In this document: positions 35,234 through 44,638 of the stretch, piece by piece | How the letters are laid out: each line of letters starts with the position of its first letter | Numbering within the stretch: the stretch's first letter is position 1 | NCBI RefSeq assembly: GCF_018736085.1 | Contig: NZ_CP076134.1 | Location: forward strand, 3,296,501 to 3,360,500 | Length of the DNA stretch: 64,000 nucleotides | Direction: 5' to 3' | Source of the DNA: Bradyrhizobium sediminis | GTDB lineage: Bacteria > Pseudomonadota > Alphaproteobacteria > Rhizobiales > Xanthobacteraceae | Program-made: the position numbers and the translations under genes | The notes under the pieces: model-generated | What the model was told of the DNA's origin: nothing | The model's input: the letters and a program-made list of their open reading frames with translations, nothing else | The model's database searches: none

Positions 35234-35776
35234 CTACTGGACGACGTCGAGCTTGACCCTGGCAAGACCGCCATCGACCATGCCGAGCGTTTCGGCGGCG
35301 GAATAGGAGACGTCGACGATTCGCCCGGGAACGTAGGGACCGCGGTCGTTGACCCGAACCGTCACGGCTTGCCCGGTAGCGACGTTGGTCACGCGCAGCT
35401 TGGTGCCGAACGGCAATGTCGGATGAGCGGCGGTCAACTGGCTGGCATCGAACTTCTCGCCGCTCGCGGTTCGCGTTCCCTCCGAGTAGAAGCTGGCGAT
35501 CCCGTGCGAGGCGCTCGGGGTCGCGGCGGCATCCTTGCGCGCAACGAACGGGGAATGCTTCCTGATGGACGCGACGCGTCCGTTCGTCGCCGATCGATCG
35601 TGTGGCAGCGACGCCTGCCGGCTGGTGGAAGGACCTTCGGAATTTCTGGTGACGACGGAGGACTGGGCGCAGGCCGCCAGCAGAACCCCTCCCATAGCGA
35701 CCACCAACAACCGCGCAACGTTACGGCCTGTTCTGGCGTCGACCCACAAACCTCTGGCACAGCCGATGGACAACAT
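35234..35776 (-). CDS. rlpA: RlpA-like septal/cell-wall lipoprotein
   Basis: The 180-residue protein carries a lipoprotein signal (VVAMGGVLLAACAQ, lipobox LAAC at about 33-36). The C-terminal RlpA double-psi beta-barrel reads GIASFYSEGTRTASGEKFDA, THPTLPFG-like AAHPTLPFGTKLRVTN, and VRVNDRGPYVPGRIVDVSYSAAE. RlpA proteins bind or cleave denuded peptidoglycan. The catalytic Asp of VNDRGP and the His of AHPTLPFG are present. The gene converges with the membrane-protein gene at 34300, with 19 bases between stops. Confidence 0.85.
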   Translation of the reverse strand: MLSIGCARGLWVDARTGRNVARLLVVAMGGVLLAACAQSSVVTRNSEGPSTSRQASLPHDRSATNGRVASIRKHSPFVARKDAAATPSASHGIASFYSEGTRTASGEKFDASQLTAAHPTLPFGTKLRVTNVATGQAVTVRVNDRGPYVPGRIVDVSYSAAETLGMVDGGLARVKLDVVQ

Positions 35777-35957
35777 GTCGTATCCCCAACTCGCGCCCCC
35801 AAGCCCAAGCAGAATCCAACACGCCCATGGCGCGATCCAATCGGGGCGGATCCGTGACCGGCCGGTGCGGGCATGGCATCCCCCTGCACGATTTCATTCA
35901 GGTGTGATGTTCCGGTCACAGCTTGCGGTTGCGCAGCGCCGCCTGCCGGGGCGACGC

Positions 35958-36791
35958 CTACCGCTGCGGGCCGGAAAGCGAGATATCCCGTTCGGCGCGG
36001 AAGACATTACTGTACAGGCTAGCGATCCACTGCCGTCCGCTCGAGGTCATGTTGAGGTAGCGTATCTCGGTCTGGATATGAGGCGCCACGCTGTCCCAAT
36101 AGAACTGGGGATAGCGATTGACGATGTCGGCGGGTGAATCATAGCCGAGCTGGCGATTGATGCCCACCTCCTCGAACTCGTGGTAGAGCGCGTTTGCTTT
36201 CCTGATGTAGTTGGGATCTCCGAGCTGCCCGATGAAATCCGCCGCCCGGACGATCGAGGCCTCCTCATCCCATTGCTGGTCTGCCCGGGGTGGAAACCGG
36301 GTGCCTTCGATCGCGTCAACGATGCGTTGCTTGTTGAGCGGAGCAATGCCTTCGATCCTCCGCATGACGTAAAGCTTCGATCGGTCGACGTGGTGCGGCA
36401 TCAGGCCGGCGTCCGATGCACCGCGCGGCAAGGTCACCTTGCTGCCGGTCGCATCGATCACGAATCCGTCGGCGTCGTCGTCCCTGAACAGGCCGCGCAC
36501 ATAACCGATGTCATGGGTCAGGCAGGCGATGATGACATGCGCGTAGTCGTCCGCAGTCATATGGCTGTGCAACGCACGGCCGCGCAGGATGTCGTGTCCC
36601 GCCAGCGTGACGAGCAGCGTATGCTCGACATTGTGGTAAAGGGCATCGCTGTTCCCGATGCATTCGAGCGCGATGCGCGCGGCCGCCGGCACGATCTCGA
36701 TGAGACGCGTTTGCGATGACCCGAACCGGCGGCGCATATAGGAACCGAGAAACTCTTCCAGGGAGTCTGCCGCCAGTTCCGGTAAAGTCAT
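35958..36791 (-). CDS. HD-domain metal-dependent phosphohydrolase
   Basis: From the ATG at 36791 the protein has 277 residues. The HD signature is present: ALYHNVEHTLLVTLAGHDIL supplies the first His residues (H53 and H57), and CLTHDIGYVRGLF supplies the HD pair (H93-D94). A later Asp lies in IVRAADFIGQL. Such proteins hydrolyse phosphate esters or cyclic nucleotides with divalent metals; the substrate is unknown here. A longer frame up to 36866 adds an unconserved segment. The gene is alone, with an RlpA gene downstream on the same strand. Confidence 0.8.
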   Translation of the reverse strand: MTLPELAADSLEEFLGSYMRRRFGSSQTRLIEIVPAAARIALECIGNSDALYHNVEHTLLVTLAGHDILRGRALHSHMTADDYAHVIIACLTHDIGYVRGLFRDDDADGFVIDATGSKVTLPRGASDAGLMPHHVDRSKLYVMRRIEGIAPLNKQRIVDAIEGTRFPPRADQQWDEEASIVRAADFIGQLGDPNYIRKANALYHEFEEVGINRQLGYDSPADIVNRYPQFYWDSVAPHIQTEIRYLNMTSSGRQWIASLYSNVFRAERDISLSGPQR

Positions 36792-36959
36792 CATGGCTGC
36801 TACCCCGTTCGGAAACCTTCTCGCGCGAACCCCTCGCATCTCGGTCACGGCCAGCGCGGCAAGCATAGCTCATCTCCGGTCCGGTGACCAAACGCCTGAT
36901 GCCGCGCCCGGGAGAAAAGCGGAATAATATTGCGGTGCCACTGCACCGCGTGGTCTCTC

Positions 36960-37748
36960 TCAGAACTCACCCAACTCAGGCGCCTCGAACCAGTTCGTCA
37001 ACGACAGCCCGCCGTCGACCACGATAGCTGCGCCCGTGACATAGGCCGACACCCGGTTCGACAGCACGGCCAGCGCCATCGGCGCGAGGTCTTCGGCCTG
37101 GCCGAGGCGGCCGAGCGGGATGTGTTTTGCCAGCGCCGGATCGGCGACGAAGCCGCCGGCGGCGATGGCGCCGGGCACCAGCGCGTTGACGCGGATTCCG
37201 AAGCGGCCCCACGTCTTGGCCAATTCCTTGACCAGCATGGCCATGCCGGCCTTTGCCGTCGAATAATGCGGCAGGTTGCGCGGCGTGCCTGAATGCAGCG
37301 AGGTGAGAAACAGGAACGAGCCGGGCTGTTTGGCCGCGATCAGCGCGCGCGCCAGTTCGCGCACGAGGTGAAAGCCGGCCTCGAGGTTCACCGCATGCAT
37401 CTGCTGCCAGGTCTCGCTGCTCACAGCCATGGCGTGATCGGCTTCGCGCCGCGGCGGCGAGGCGCTGTGCACGAAGTGGGTCACCCGCCCGATCGCGGAC
37501 TGCGCCTGCGCCAGCAGCGCATCGCAAGCCGCGCGATTGGCGAGGTCGCCGACCCAAGGCACCGCCAGTTCCGGCCGCGGCGAAGCCTTTACCGCAGCCG
37601 CGACCGTATCGGCGTTGACGTCGGCGAACACGGTTCGCACGCCCTCGCCCACCAAGGCTTGCGCGATCGCGCGGCCGATGCCGTTGCCCGCGCCCGTCAC
37701 CAGAGCGGCCTCGCGCGCGGGGTCGAATGGATTGTTCAAGAGGCTCAT
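36960..37748 (-). CDS. SDR-family oxidoreductase next to aromatic-oxidation genes
   Basis: The 262-residue classical SDR has AALVTGAGNGIGRAIAQAL (nucleotide loop at about 16-23), FADVNAD (Asp after beta-2, suggesting NAD+), a SLHSGT Ser region, the catalytic HYSTAKAGMAML, and GAAIVVDGGLS near the end. The usual NNAG motif is replaced by HSASPPRREADHAM, a variation at the active-site rim. It lies on the same strand downstream of the monooxygenase cluster, about 150 bases from DUF2783, and may oxidise one of its intermediates. Confidence 0.85.
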   Translation of the reverse strand: MSLLNNPFDPAREAALVTGAGNGIGRAIAQALVGEGVRTVFADVNADTVAAAVKASPRPELAVPWVGDLANRAACDALLAQAQSAIGRVTHFVHSASPPRREADHAMAVSSETWQQMHAVNLEAGFHLVRELARALIAAKQPGSFLFLTSLHSGTPRNLPHYSTAKAGMAMLVKELAKTWGRFGIRVNALVPGAIAAGGFVADPALAKHIPLGRLGQAEDLAPMALAVLSNRVSAYVTGAAIVVDGGLSLTNWFEAPELGEF

Positions 37749-37897
37749 ATTGTCGGCTGCTCCCTGCGATCGGATCCGCGCTTGCCTTGTGCGGGCAATT
37801 CACGGGAACAGCGAGCATACACACGATTGTTTGCAGGCCTCAACAGCACCGCAGATACCAGCCGCAAAGATCGTCTCAAAACCCGTGCGCCCGTCCC

Positions 37898-38092
37898 TCA
37901 GTCCGGCTTCCCGGCAGCGCGCTTCAGCGCCTCGCGCAGCACCTCCCTGTCGCCGATATGGTTGGCGAGTATCAGCACGAGCTTGCAGTTCATCAACTCG
38001 GCCTGGCCCTCCTCCAGATCGCGCTGGGAATCGATCAGTTCCTGATAGAAGCCGTCGGGATCGGCGATGTTGGCCCTGATTTCAAGCGGCAT
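37898..38092 (-). CDS. DUF2783 small protein
   Basis: The 64-residue protein (IRANIADPDGFYQELIDSQR, LVLILANHIGDREVLREAL) matches DUF2783, a small helical family that sits beside flavin monooxygenases of aromatic catabolism. It starts 14 bases after the stop of the monooxygenase gene on the same strand, so the two are in one operon. Its role may be as a partner or small subunit; this is known only by association. Confidence 0.78.
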   Translation of the reverse strand: MPLEIRANIADPDGFYQELIDSQRDLEEGQAELMNCKLVLILANHIGDREVLREALKRAAGKPD

Positions 38093-38106
38093 GATCGTTC
38101 ACTCCT

Positions 38107-39717
38107 TCAGGCGGCCACCGCGCGGGCCAGAGCCTTCTCGATTTTCCCCGGATCGAAGTCGCGCCAGCGCGCCGCGACGTGCTGGTCGGGCCGGATCAGA
38201 TAGGTCGTTCCCGGCTGTCCGTCGTAGCGGCCGGCAAGCACGCCCTTGTCATCGATCAGATCGGCGCCGACCACGGCGACGCGCGCCCTGATCTTGCCGA
38301 ATGATATCTCGCGCACTTCGGGCCCGCCGCCGAACGTCAGCACCACGAAGCCGTCGCCGATCCCGTTGAGAAACCAGCCGCTGCGGCCGTCCTTCGAGAC
38401 CGGCGCGTCGTCGCAATTGGTGCCCGGCGCCATCCTGCCCTTGAACGGGGAAGCGTCCGGCGTATTCAGCGACGAGTGCAGATACGGTGTCGGCGTCGAC
38501 AGCCGCCCGCTGTTGACCAGCGGCCGCGCAAACGCATTGTCCTCGGCAAGTTCGAGCACGGCGTCACGGAAGCGCCGGCTGGCCTGGCTCTTCGGCGTGA
38601 TGAAGTCGGTCGAGCGTGTCGAATTCAGGAGATTGTCGTCAGCGGCAAACGCGCGTTCCTCGTTGTAGCTGTCGATCAGCGAAAGCGGCGCATCGCCATC
38701 GATGACGAGCTTCAGCTTCCATGCGAGATTGTCGATGTCAGCCACGCCGGTGTTGGCTCCCCGCGCGCCGAACGGCGAAACCTGATGCGCGGCGTCGCCA
38801 GCAAACAGCACGCGGCCATAACGGAAATTATCGACCCGACGGCAGGCGAACTGGTAGATCGACGCCCATTCGAGTTCGAATTCCCTGTCGTCGCCGAGCA
38901 TGGCGCGCACCCGCGGGACGATCTTCTCCGGCTTCTTCTCCTCGTTCGGATCGGCGTCCCAGCCGAGCTGGAAGTCGAGCCGCCACACGTCGTCGGCCTG
39001 CTTGTGCAGCAAGGCGGACTGGTTGCGATGGAACGGCGGATCGAACCAGAACCAGCGTTCGGTCGGAAAGCTCGCCTTCATGACGACGTCGGCGATCAGG
39101 AACCGATCCTGGAAGAACTGGCCGGTGAATTTGGCGTCCACCATCCTGCGCGTGTCGCTGTTGGCGCCGTCGCAGGCGATCACCCAGTCGGCCTCCATGG
39201 CGAACACGCCGTCCGGCGTTTCGACCGTGAGGACGACGTGATCGTCGGCCTGTTTCAGGCTGAGCAGCTTGTGCTTCCAGCGCAACTCGACGCCGTCGCG
39301 TTTGGCGAGTTCGGCGATCAGGTATTCCTCCAGATAATATTGCTGGAGGTTGATCATGGCCGGCATCTTGTGATCGGCCTCGGGCAGCAGGTCGAACTGG
39401 TAGGACAGTCTGTCCCTGAAGAACACCTTTCCCACCTTCCAGCTCACGCCTTTCGCGACCAGGCGGTCGCCGCAGCCCAGACGATCCCATACTTCCAGCG
39501 GCCGCTTGGCGTAGCAGACCGCACGCGAACCGATCGAAACGGTGTCGCTGTCGTCGATCACCACCGTCTCGATGCCGCGGTAGGCGAAGTCGAGTGCTGC
39601 GGTGAGGCCGATCGGTCCGGCGCCGATCACCACCGCCTGGTGACGCCTCGGCTTGCCGCTGCTCTGTTCATCCGAACGGACATAGGCGAATTTCGGATAT
39701 CGATAGGTGTTCAGCAT
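38107..39717 (-). CDS. FAD-dependent aromatic-ring monooxygenase (PheA/MhpA type)
   Basis: From the ATG at 39717 the protein has 536 residues. It shows the FAD-binding GxGxxG (VVIGAGPIGLTAALDFAYRG, about 29-48), the DG motif VIACDGANSDTRRM, and GRVLFAGDAAHQVSPFGARG with the GD motif, as in class A flavoprotein hydroxylases. It should hydroxylate a phenolic or related substrate with NAD(P)H and O2. The C-terminal thioredoxin-like domain of the family is present (about 420-536). Neighbours DUF2783, VOC and MarR indicate a ring-oxidation unit. The frame upstream to 39879 lacks similarity. Confidence 0.87.
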   Translation of the reverse strand: MLNTYRYPKFAYVRSDEQSSGKPRRHQAVVIGAGPIGLTAALDFAYRGIETVVIDDSDTVSIGSRAVCYAKRPLEVWDRLGCGDRLVAKGVSWKVGKVFFRDRLSYQFDLLPEADHKMPAMINLQQYYLEEYLIAELAKRDGVELRWKHKLLSLKQADDHVVLTVETPDGVFAMEADWVIACDGANSDTRRMVDAKFTGQFFQDRFLIADVVMKASFPTERWFWFDPPFHRNQSALLHKQADDVWRLDFQLGWDADPNEEKKPEKIVPRVRAMLGDDREFELEWASIYQFACRRVDNFRYGRVLFAGDAAHQVSPFGARGANTGVADIDNLAWKLKLVIDGDAPLSLIDSYNEERAFAADDNLLNSTRSTDFITPKSQASRRFRDAVLELAEDNAFARPLVNSGRLSTPTPYLHSSLNTPDASPFKGRMAPGTNCDDAPVSKDGRSGWFLNGIGDGFVVLTFGGGPEVREISFGKIRARVAVVGADLIDDKGVLAGRYDGQPGTTYLIRPDQHVAARWRDFDPGKIEKALARAVAA

Positions 39718-39809
39718 TTGCCGCTCCCCACGCGCCCGCCGCCGCCGGCGAACGGGCCGGACGGGCCGGACGGGGCAGCGTCCCTCACAAATGGAATTTG
39801 CGTCCGGCC

Positions 39810-40349
39810 TCAGTTCGGGCCGAACTCCTTTTCGTGCAGCCAGGCGGTGTGACGCGGCGGCTTCTTGGTGCGTGACCATTCCTCGATCATGTCCTGCGCG
39901 CTGTCGGCCATGCGCTTCATCTTTTCGGGCGTCGTCGTCCAGGTGGCGATTTCGAGGCGGTGTCCGCTGGGATCTCGAAAATAGATCGACTGAAAGATGT
40001 TGTGGTCTGTCGGACCGACGACTTCGAGCCCTGCAGCCTCGGCGCGCGCCTTGGCCTCCATGACGACGTCCATGTCCTTGACCTGGAAAGCGATGTGCTG
40101 TGTCCAGTCCGGCGTGTTTTGATCGCGCCCCATCGGCGGCGAGTTCGGCAATTCGAAGAAGGCCAGGATGTTACCCTGCCCGGCGTCGAGGAAGATGTGC
40201 ATGTAGGGATCAGGCTCTTTCGTCGAGGGAACGCGATCCTCGGCAATGGCGCCGATCAGATCCATGTTGAGGACCTTCTTGTAGAACTCAACCGTCTGCT
40301 TGGCGTCCTTGCAGCGGTAGGCGACGTGATGAATCTGGTCGATCTTCAT
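39810..40349 (-). CDS. VOC-family (glyoxalase/extradiol dioxygenase fold) protein
   Basis: The 179-residue protein has two beta-alpha-beta-beta-beta modules. IDQIHHVAYRCKDAKQTVEFY carries the first metal His, QHIAFQV the second module's His, and RDPSGHRLEIATW the Glu ligand. It is likely to be a metal enzyme acting on the product of the adjacent monooxygenase (ring cleavage or isomerisation), but VOC proteins are diverse. GGGAGGAA precedes the ATG at 40349. It is the first gene of the minus-strand cluster and is divergent from a MarR gene, with a perfect dyad just upstream. Confidence 0.85.
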   Translation of the reverse strand: MKIDQIHHVAYRCKDAKQTVEFYKKVLNMDLIGAIAEDRVPSTKEPDPYMHIFLDAGQGNILAFFELPNSPPMGRDQNTPDWTQHIAFQVKDMDVVMEAKARAEAAGLEVVGPTDHNIFQSIYFRDPSGHRLEIATWTTTPEKMKRMADSAQDMIEEWSRTKKPPRHTAWLHEKEFGPN

Positions 40350-40397
40350 GAATTCCTCCCTCATTGCGTCCGGCTTCGCATCCGCGCGTTGATTATT

Positions 40398-40415
40398 TAG
40401 TAACATTAGTTACTA
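40398..40415. promoter_or_regulatory. Perfect dyad operator upstream of the VOC gene
   Basis: TAGTAAC-ATTA-GTTACTA has 7-base arms that are exact inverse complements. A second site with the same spacing lies at 40528-40545 near the divergent MarR gene. Confidence 0.65.
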
Positions 40416-40527
40416 TTGACGTCAAGCGATACCGCCCCTGGAATCGGCTTGTTGGAATGTGGATATCAATATTTAGCAGACGATTGAGCGACATGGACGG
40501 GGCGAACGCAAGCTATCTTGCCTCCAT

Positions 40528-40545
40528 TAGATACGGATGTTACTA
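40528..40545. promoter_or_regulatory. Second dyad operator upstream of the MarR gene
   Basis: TAGATAC-GGAT-GTTACTA matches the perfect dyad at 40398 in the right arm and in 5 of 7 left-arm bases, with the same 4-base spacer. It is 28 bases before the MarR start. Confidence 0.55.
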
Positions 40546-40573
40546 TTATTCTTGTATGAGAAAAGGCTGAGCA

Positions 40574-41062
40574 GTGGCACAGGTGCAAACGGCGACGGAC
40601 CGGGAAGCGAGCGATGGCGTGATCGATCTCCAGCGCTTTTTCCCTTACCGGCTGGCCGTACTCGCCGAGGAAGTGTCGCGCACCGTCGCGCAGCTCTACA
40701 GCGACCGCTTCGACCTGACGCGGCACGAATGGCGTGTGCTCGCGGCGCTCGCGGCCAATCGCCAGATGGCGGCAAAGGACGTTGCCGGCTACACCACGCT
40801 CGACAAGATGTCGGTCAGCCGCGCGGTGGCCGCGCTGGAGACCAAGGCCTATCTGACCCGCGAGGAAGATCCGGCCGATCGCCGCAACAAGATCCTCAGG
40901 CTGACGCCGGCCGGCCGCGCGCTCTATCAGAAGATCGTGCCGCTGGCGCGTGCCCGCGAGCGCCACATCCTCGACGCCCTCACGTCAGCCGAACGCGCCG
41001 CGCTCGACGTCATCATGAAAAAGCTGCTGGGGCGCGCGCGCGACCTGCGCGAGCGCGGCTGA
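40574..41062 (+). CDS. MarR-family regulator of the aromatic cluster
   Basis: The 162-residue protein starts at GTG 40574. It has the MarR winged helix-turn-helix: LTRHEWRVLAALAANRQMAAKDV, TTLDKMSVSRAVAALETKAYL and the wing EEDPADRRNKILRLTPAGR. It is divergent from the VOC-monooxygenase operon. The intergenic region holds two similar dyads, one near each gene, so it probably represses both until an aromatic ligand binds. Confidence 0.88.
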   Translation: MAQVQTATDREASDGVIDLQRFFPYRLAVLAEEVSRTVAQLYSDRFDLTRHEWRVLAALAANRQMAAKDVAGYTTLDKMSVSRAVAALETKAYLTREEDPADRRNKILRLTPAGRALYQKIVPLARARERHILDALTSAERAALDVIMKKLLGRARDLRERG

Positions 41063-41233
41063 TTTTACCCGACGTGCAAATCAAGATGCGCGGAGATGAC
41101 GGTCTTGGTTGGCAAAAACCTCGCCGCGTCGTTTGAACGCACCTCCGCCTGGACGCGACTAGAAAGGCAGTCCGCCCCCATCCCTGCCGAGCTGCGGGAG
41201 GCGGACGCCATCTGGCCAAACGGGGGTAAAGCC

Positions 41234-41554
41234 ATGACCGTACCGCAAACGCAGACGACCGCCACCGCCGGCCGCGGCGGGGTGATCGCGATCCTGCTGC
41301 CCTGTTTCTTGATCGGCAATCTTCTCTGGAAAGTGCTGATCCCGGCGCGGGATTTTCCGATGCGCACCGAGCAGGTCATGACCATGACCCTCGATCTCCT
41401 GATGGTCATGGGCCTGCTCGGACTGAAGAAGTCGATGCCCGCAGCGCTGTTCTGGACTGCGCTCTTCGCCGGCGTCGGGCTGTTTGCGCTGCGGCTCTCT
41501 CATGACGGCTGGTGGACCGGCCATCTCACCTATTCGATTCCTGCGATGAGGTGA
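41234..41554 (+). CDS. Small multi-pass membrane protein
   Basis: From the ATG at 41234 the protein has 106 residues with three hydrophobic helices (GVIAILLPCFLIGNLLWKVL, MTLDLLMVMGLLGL, AALFWTALFAGVGLFALRL), and a polar N-terminus. The upstream in-frame part to 41096 is not hydrophobic and is dropped. No family is recognised. Downstream, at about 41564-41648, an unstarted frame ends in RDARDWVACNMK before TAA and may be a gene remnant. Confidence 0.6.
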   Translation: MTVPQTQTTATAGRGGVIAILLPCFLIGNLLWKVLIPARDFPMRTEQVMTMTLDLLMVMGLLGLKKSMPAALFWTALFAGVGLFALRLSHDGWWTGHLTYSIPAMR

Positions 41555-41741
41555 CGGCGCGCCGACGACCATCGACGAACTGATTGCCGAGGCAGCTTAC
41601 CTGCCGCTGCGCGACGCCCGCGACTGGGTCGCCTGCAACATGAAGTAAAGGGGGCCTGAGAACATAAACCTGGGATTAAGCCGGATTACTTAGGGTTCAA
41701 GGGCCCCGCTCCTCTCCTCCGTCGCAATTGGTCCAAATCCC

Positions 41742-43826
41742 ATGAAAATCGGTACCCTGCTGACTGCCGCGATCGTCTCGCTTTCCGCCGTCGGCGGCGG
41801 GCTCGCAGTCTACGTTGCCGCCACCAAATACCAGACGATGGACAAGGTTTCGGTAGCCCAGCGCCGGCTGGAGATCGTTCGCGCCGTCGGCGACATTCCG
41901 CGCTATCTCAATCCCGAACGCGGCTTCGCCACCAACATCCTGTTCGGGCCCCCCGCCGTGGATCCGAAGTTGCGGTCGGAGCTCAACGACAAATACCGTA
42001 AAAATACCGACGGCGCGCGCGACAAGATAAACGCGATCCGCAAGGCCCTGCCTGGCGACCTCGAGGACGGCGCCGCGGTCGCTGGCGCCATGGATGCCCT
42101 GAATGCCAAGTTCGCCGCGCTACGCGAGGCCATCGACAACGCGATTGACGGTCCGGCCGAGGCACGCCGCGACGCCGCCAAGAAGATTGTCGCCGACAAC
42201 GCGGTGTTCAACAACGGCGTCACGGCGCTGCTCGGCGAGCAGGTCCGCAAGATCGCCCTGCTCGACGGCGACGCTTACCGGCAGGCAAGCTATGCCAACA
42301 TCGCCTGGAATTTGCGTGACGTCGGCGGCTACAATGCAAGCCTGCACAAGAACGTCCTCGGCGCCAAGCGCGTGGCCACCGACGCCGAAAAGATGGATCT
42401 GAGCCGTGCCCAGGGCCGGGCCGACCAGATCCTGATGTCGCTGCAGGAGTTGCGCGGCAATCCCACGACGCCCGCCAACGTCGCAGCCGCCCTCGACCGC
42501 ATGAACGCAGCCTATGTCGAGGGATTCGGCAAGGAACTGAAGATGATCAAGGAAGGCGCCATCAGCGGCAAATACGAGCACGACGCCGCCGCCTTTTTCG
42601 CGGAGTCGCAACGCGGCCTCGGTTCGGTCATCGAGGTGCGCGATGCCTTCTACGAGAACGCCGAACAGATCCTCGGCTCGGCCTGGTCTTCCGCGCGCTT
42701 CAGCTTCCTGATCGCGCTCGCCGGCCTCGCCGCCGTCGCAATCGCGAGCGTCGGCCTCGTGCTGATGGTCCGCCGCCGCGTCTGCAAGCCGATCGTCGAC
42801 CTCACCGCGACGATGTCGCAGCTCGCCGGCGGCGACGTCGCCTGTGAAATCCCCGGCGCCGACCGCAACGACGAGATCGGCGCGATGGCGTGCGCGGTGC
42901 AGGTCTTCAAGGACAACATGATCAAGGCCGAGCGCCTGGCTGCCGAGAAGGAAGCGGAGAACGACGTCAAAATGCGGCGCGCCCGCATGCTCGACGATCT
43001 CACCCACGCCTTCGAGGCCAAGGTGACCGAACTGGTCGGCGGACTGTCGTCGGCTTCCGCCACGATGGAGGATACGGCGCAGTCGATGTCCTCGACCGCG
43101 GCGGACACCAACCGCCAGGCCGCCGTCGTCGCTGCGGCTTCCGAACAGACCTCGACCAACGTGCAGACGGTCGCCAGCGCCACCGAAGAGCTGACGTCCT
43201 CGATCTCGGAGATCAGCCGTCAGGTCGCCCAGTCCACCGCGATCGCGGCCCGCGCCGTCGAGAACGCCCGACGCACCGGTGATACCGCACGCTCCCTTGC
43301 CGAGGGCGCGCAGAAGATCGGCGACGTCGTGACCCTGATCCAGAGCATCGCCGAACAGACCAACCTCCTTGCGCTCAATGCGACCATCGAGGCGGCGCGT
43401 GCCGGGGACGCCGGACGGGGTTTCGCGGTCGTTGCTTCCGAAGTCAAATCGCTGGCCGGCCAGACCGCGAAAGCCACCACCGAAATCTCGGAACAGATCG
43501 CCTCGATCCAGACCGCCAGCGACGAGACGGTCACGGCGATCAGGAACGTTGCCGACGTAATCGCCGAGATCGATCAGATCGGCATTGCCATCGCTTCCGC
43601 CATCGAGGAGCAGGGATCGGCGACCAAGGAAATCTCCCGCAGCGTCCAGGAAGCCGCGCGCGGCACCCAGGAAGTCAATTCGAACATCTCCGGCGTCCAG
43701 CAGGCGGCCGACCACACCGGCTCAGCCGCCAATCAGGTGCTGGGTGCCGCAGAACAACTGTCAACGCAATCGCGGGATCTCGCCGGGCAGTTCAACCGCT
43801 TCCTGTCCGAGGTCAGGGCAGCGTAG
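41742..43826 (+). CDS. Methyl-accepting chemotaxis protein
   Basis: The 694-residue receptor has an N-terminal membrane helix (7-27), a periplasmic helical sensor (about 30-315), a second membrane helix ([22 protein letters not shown], about 318-340), a HAMP domain ([20 protein letters not shown] and on), and a long signalling coiled coil. The tip motif is intact: [19 protein letters not shown] with [15 protein letters not shown] near residue 540-570. It senses an unknown ligand and controls a CheA kinase. There are no chemotaxis genes next to it. The C-terminus lacks the NWETF pentapeptide for CheR/CheB binding. Confidence 0.92.
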   Translation: MKIGTLLTAAIVSLSAVGGGLAVYVAATKYQTMDKVSVAQRRLEIVRAVGDIPRYLNPERGFATNILFGPPAVDPKLRSELNDKYRKNTDGARDKINAIRKALPGDLEDGAAVAGAMDALNAKFAALREAIDNAIDGPAEARRDAAKKIVADNAVFNNGVTALLGEQVRKIALLDGDAYRQASYANIAWNLRDVGGYNASLHKNVLGAKRVATDAEKMDLSRAQGRADQILMSLQELRGNPTTPANVAAALDRMNAAYVEGFGKELKMIKEGAISGKYEHDAAAFFAESQRGLGSVIEVRDAFYENAEQILGSAWSSARFSFLIALAGLAAVAIASVGLVLMVRRRVCKPIVDLTATMSQLAGGDVACEIPGADRNDEIGAMACAVQVFKDNMIKAERLAAEKEAENDVKMRRARMLDDLTHAFEAKVTELVGGLSSASATMEDTAQSMSSTAADTNRQAAVVAAASEQTSTNVQTVASATEELTSSISEISRQVAQSTAIAARAVENARRTGDTARSLAEGAQKIGDVVTLIQSIAEQTNLLALNATIEAARAGDAGRGFAVVASEVKSLAGQTAKATTEISEQIASIQTASDETVTAIRNVADVIAEIDQIGIAIASAIEEQGSATKEISRSVQEAARGTQEVNSNISGVQQAADHTGSAANQVLGAAEQLSTQSRDLAGQFNRFLSEVRAA

Positions 43827-43841
43827 CAACACGCCACCGGA

Positions 43842-44550
43842 TTACGCCGGGCGCATCAGTTTGAGGGTTGCCGTAAGGCGTAGGCTGCGCTTGCCGGCGA
43901 GCGCGATCGCTTGGAGTTCGGCGCCCTGTTCGCTGCAGGTGCCGGAGAAGCCGATGCCGACCTCGTAGCCGCCGAACACCGGGTTCTCGCCCTTTGCCGG
44001 CGTGTGCTCCTGATTGACGATTTCGCCCTTCCAGCGGCCGTCGGCCGAGGTGTAGGAGCCGAGATAATAAAAGAAGGCGTCGCCACCGAGAATGCGGCCG
44101 TCGATCAGCAACATAACACCGGTCAGGCCGCCGTCGATGCCGTCGAGGGTGCGGATATCGATGGAATAGAGCCCGTTGACGATGCCGCCCGGCCCTACCG
44201 CGCCGACCGGCGGAACGGCCGCGTCGTCGAGCCGGGTGAGGTCGGCCCAGAACACGGCACCGGGCGCCGGCGCGGCGTTGCCCTCGAAGCGAAGCTTGCC
44301 GCCTTCGACCCTGCCCCGCACCTTGATCGCGGCGACGTCGGCGCCCATCAGCGGCTTGCAATAGGGGTCATCATTGTGGCGCTGGGTGATGATCTCCGGC
44401 TGATATCTCGCCGTTGTCCTGTTCGTGATAGGCGCCGAGATAGGCGAAGGCGGAATTGCCGCCCAGAAGCTTGCCGGCATGCATGCACATCACGCTGCGG
44501 CCGAACGCGTCGTTTACGCCGTACTCGGCCTTGTAAAGTCCGTCCAACAA
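43842..44550 (-). pseudogene. Tandem GrlR-like protein, copy 1, frameshifted
   Basis: The gene encodes two GrlR-like domains: GLYKAEYGVNDAFGRSVM with LLGGNSAFAYLGAY, then GLYSIDIRTLDGIDGG with ILGGDAFFYYLGSYTSADGR. Compared with the intact paralogue at 52384, one extra C/G in a CCGG run at 44396-44398 breaks the frame between GEIS and EIITQRHNDDP. By alignment with MLKGLYK of the intact copy, translation should start at a TTG (44550). Everything else is well preserved, so the break is recent or a sequencing error. Confidence 0.7.
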
Positions 44551-44638
44551 CGAGGGTACCCGGCAGCACTGTTGAATCTGTCGCTACCAGATAGCACCGC
44601 CGGACCGACGGGTACATGACGCCTTTGCGCGAAATCCG

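Noticed and set aside
41564..41648. Possible gene tail ending RDARDWVACNMK
   Set aside because: No start codon or family match could be found; at most a remnant, and too short to call.
42120..43715. A 531-codon open frame antisense to the chemoreceptor gene
   Set aside because: Arg/Gly/Asp-rich shadow composition with no motif; the chemoreceptor motifs on the plus strand are complete.
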